Shown: in pieces, positions 60,788 through 61,942 of the stretch
Layout of the letters: the number at the start of each line of letters is the position of its first letter
Position numbering within the stretch: position 1 is the stretch's first letter
From: an uncultured Alphaproteobacteria bacterium
GTDB lineage: Bacteria; Pseudomonadota; Alphaproteobacteria; HIMB59; GCA-002718135
Length of the DNA: 61,942 nt
Reading direction: 5' to 3'
Assembly: GCA_902594815.1 (NCBI GenBank)
Contig: CACJNL010000007.1
Location: forward strand, 1-61,942
Position numbers and translations under genes: made by a program
The notes under the pieces: model-generated
The model's input: the letters and a program-made list of their open reading frames with translations, nothing else
Database searches by the model: none
Told to the model about the DNA's origin: nothing

Positions 60788-61336
60788 TTATTCAAACCAT
60801 TTGTAATCAAGGATTTTCCAATACTGATTTATTATTGGTTGATAAAATTTTATATTTAATAATTCCAATGAATATACTCCCCATATATTTTGTTTAGTTA
60901 CCCATCCTTTTATTCTGTCATTTTTGATCTTGCACCAGTTTGTAATACATTCATTGAGTTTAAGTATGTTGTTTTTTTTTATTAATCCTATTTCTTTTCC
61001 GTTTGGCCTATTATAAATTTTGATATCAGCATCAGATTTAATTTGAACAAGTACAAATCTATCACCTTTAATTAAACTTTTGTGCAACCAACCTATATTT
61101 CCCTCATGATCTTTGGTTTTTCTCCAAACATCAAACTCATCAATTATTTCCAAAGGTAAATTTTTTTTAATGTATTTTAGTTCTATAGGATAATTTATAC
61201 TTGGACCCACCCTTAAATTAGCATCATTAGATTTTAATGCAACAAATCTTGGTAGTTCTAAGTTCGTTACAGGTCCTTTTTTTGCATTAACATTGAAAGG
61301 TATTAATATGCTTAAAATTATTATTAATATTTTCAT
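60788..61336 (-). CDS. SH3 domain protein, secreted
   Basis: Protein of 182 residues with a signal peptide (MKILIIILSILIPFNVNA). Two bacterial SH3 domains follow: SNDANLRVGPSINYPI near residue 37 with GNIGWLHKSLI, and a second near residues 100-152 (DIKIYNRPNGKEIG, CKIKNDRIKGWVTKQNIWGV). The pattern matches SH3b proteins of the periplasm, which often bind cell-wall material. It lies between two tRNA genes on the opposite strand. Confidence 0.85.
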   Translation of the reverse strand: MKILIIILSILIPFNVNAKKGPVTNLELPRFVALKSNDANLRVGPSINYPIELKYIKKNLPLEIIDEFDVWRKTKDHEGNIGWLHKSLIKGDRFVLVQIKSDADIKIYNRPNGKEIGLIKKNNILKLNECITNWCKIKNDRIKGWVTKQNIWGVYSLELLNIKFYQPIINQYWKILDYKWFE

Positions 61337-61360
61337 CTAAAACCTTATACCATTAACCAT

Positions 61361-61389
61361 TTGTTGTTATTAATTATTAAATATATATT
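61361..61389 (+). promoter_or_regulatory. Likely promoter of tRNA-Arg
   Basis: TTGTTG (61361-61366), a 17-base spacer and TATATT (61384-61389) stand 13 bases before the mature tRNA. The spacing is ideal for a sigma-70 promoter, and the predicted start falls just before the tRNA. Confidence 0.4.
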
Positions 61390-61402
61390 AGTAAATAAAT
61401 TA

Positions 61403-61479
61403 GCGCCCGTAGCTCAATTGGATAGAGCGCCAGACTACGGATCTGGAGGTTAGGAGTTCGACTCTTCTCGGGCGCGCCA
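61403..61479 (+). tRNA. tRNA-Arg (anticodon ACG)
   Basis: Full cloverleaf of 77 bases. Acceptor GCGCCCG (61403-61409) pairs with CGGGCGC (61469-61475). The anticodon stem CCAGA/TCTGG holds the loop CTACGGA with anticodon ACG, the T loop reads GTTCGAC, and CCA is encoded. The anticodon is presumably edited to ICG to read CGN codons. Confidence 0.96.
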
Positions 61480-61586
61480 AGTATCAAGCCAAATTCTTCT
61501 CTGTGACAAGTTAAAAAAAAATTAGCGTGTCACTCTGCTGTCTCTATTTACATTAAGATTTTTATTGTTTAATTATTTTATCAAAA

Positions 61587-61942
61587 ATGAATAAATTTAT
61601 TTTTTTACTAGTTCTGTTCTTTTGTTCTCAATCATTTAGCCACGGACCAATAATAATAGGAAAAAATGGCTGGAAGCAAGTCCCTCCTCAAGAAGTGAAT
61701 GTTTCAATGTTTGATCCAATTTTAAATTCTATTGAACCTATCGGTTATAAAGGTCATGGGAATGTTGGTGCTGGTGTTGATGGAGAAGCTTTATTTTGGG
61801 ATAATAAAGATATTTGTGGACTTGTAGCATTTTTAAGAGTTTATGATTTTAATTGGGCTTTCGATGCTTCAGACTTTCTTGGTGCAAAATTAAAAAAACT
61901 TGTACATGACGTCCAAGATGAAATGCCTAATCAAATGCTTAA
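61587..61942 (+). CDS. Secreted hypothetical protein, cut by the window end
   Basis: Open frame of 118 complete codons running off the end of the window. It starts with a signal peptide (MNKFIFLLVLFFCSQSFS) cut before HGPIII. The mature part has NGWKQVPPQEVNVSMFDPILNSI, a glycine-rich GHGNVGAGVDGEALFW and DICGLVAFLRVYDFNWAFDAS. No family is recognised. The 107 bases before it contain nothing beyond AT-rich DNA. The start ATG has no ribosome site. Confidence 0.7.
   Translation, partial: MNKFIFLLVLFFCSQSFSHGPIIIGKNGWKQVPPQEVNVSMFDPILNSIEPIGYKGHGNVGAGVDGEALFWDNKDICGLVAFLRVYDFNWAFDASDFLGAKLKKLVHDVQDEMPNQML

Noticed and set aside
1-61942. CRISPR arrays, insertion sequences, prophage or integrase genes
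   Set aside because: No spaced direct repeats, transposase, integrase or phage genes were seen in the window; the tRNA genes show no attached integrase.

Overview
The window reads as a piece of chromosome from a streamlined, AT-rich marine alphaproteobacterium. Supporting signs are a CcrM-type GANTC methyltransferase beside rnhB, paired b' and b subunits in an F0 gene cluster, the mutY | DUF721 - dsbA-like - smc block, a RhaD/RhaI rhamnose pathway of the rhizobial type, and near-zero intergenic space. The gene content would fit a sugar-using SAR11-like or HIMB59/AEGEAN-169-like lineage, but this placement is inferred from content and not from a tree.
Layout. 1-3.5 kb: a DNA alkyltransferase, a glutamine amidotransferase-like protein and a TIM-barrel isomerase plus Gfo/Idh/MocA dehydrogenase pair. 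3.56-5.7 kb: two tandem glutamine riboswitches (glnA RNA motif) in front of an ammonium transporter, then a small winged-helix-like gene and a tiny unknown gene. 5.7-8.9 kb: YqgE, a DsbD/ScsB-type reductase and a peroxiredoxin. 8.9-11.6 kb: a ribose-type ABC importer on the minus strand. 11.8-18.2 kb: a plus-strand run with two membrane di-iron oxygenases, a ferredoxin reductase, a Rieske ferredoxin, two divergent PanB-like proteins and a third di-iron membrane protein. The oxygenase, reductase and ferredoxin match the parts of the rhizobial MocDEF rhizopine-demethylating system. 18.2-24 kb: a GMC oxidoreductase, a Tat-exported ABC importer without its own ATPase, and a third PanB-like gene. 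24-32.5 kb: sugar-acid catabolism (SMP-30 lactonase, IlvD/Edd dehydratase, SDR, FAD-linked oxidase), a serine hydrolase, an EamA transporter and a xylulokinase. 32.5-42.2 kb: a complete L-rhamnose system (RhaK, RhaD aldolase-dehydrogenase fusion, ABC importer, ASRT-family protein, RhaI). 42.2-61.9 kb: housekeeping genes (YceI, rnhA, thrB, ispH, F0 ATP synthase, smc, dsbA-like, DUF721, mutY, class IV aminotransferase, ccrM, rnhB, moaB, slt, UDG, TPR, ispE), tRNA-Gln, an SH3 protein, tRNA-Arg and a partial secreted protein.
How it fits together. Most of the first 42 kb is an uptake and oxidation platform for sugars, cyclitols or their derivatives. My preferred reading is that the MocDEF-like oxygenases remove O-methyl (or similar) groups from such compounds, that the PanB-like proteins act on one-carbon or keto-acid products, and that the dehydrogenase, lactonase, dehydratase and rhamnose modules consume the freed sugars. 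Nitrogen uptake is tied to internal glutamine by RNA. Apart from one 119-residue winged-helix-like protein no transcription factor is encoded here. Regulation seems to rest on riboswitches, attenuator-like hairpins after the binding-protein genes, and a few inverted repeats.
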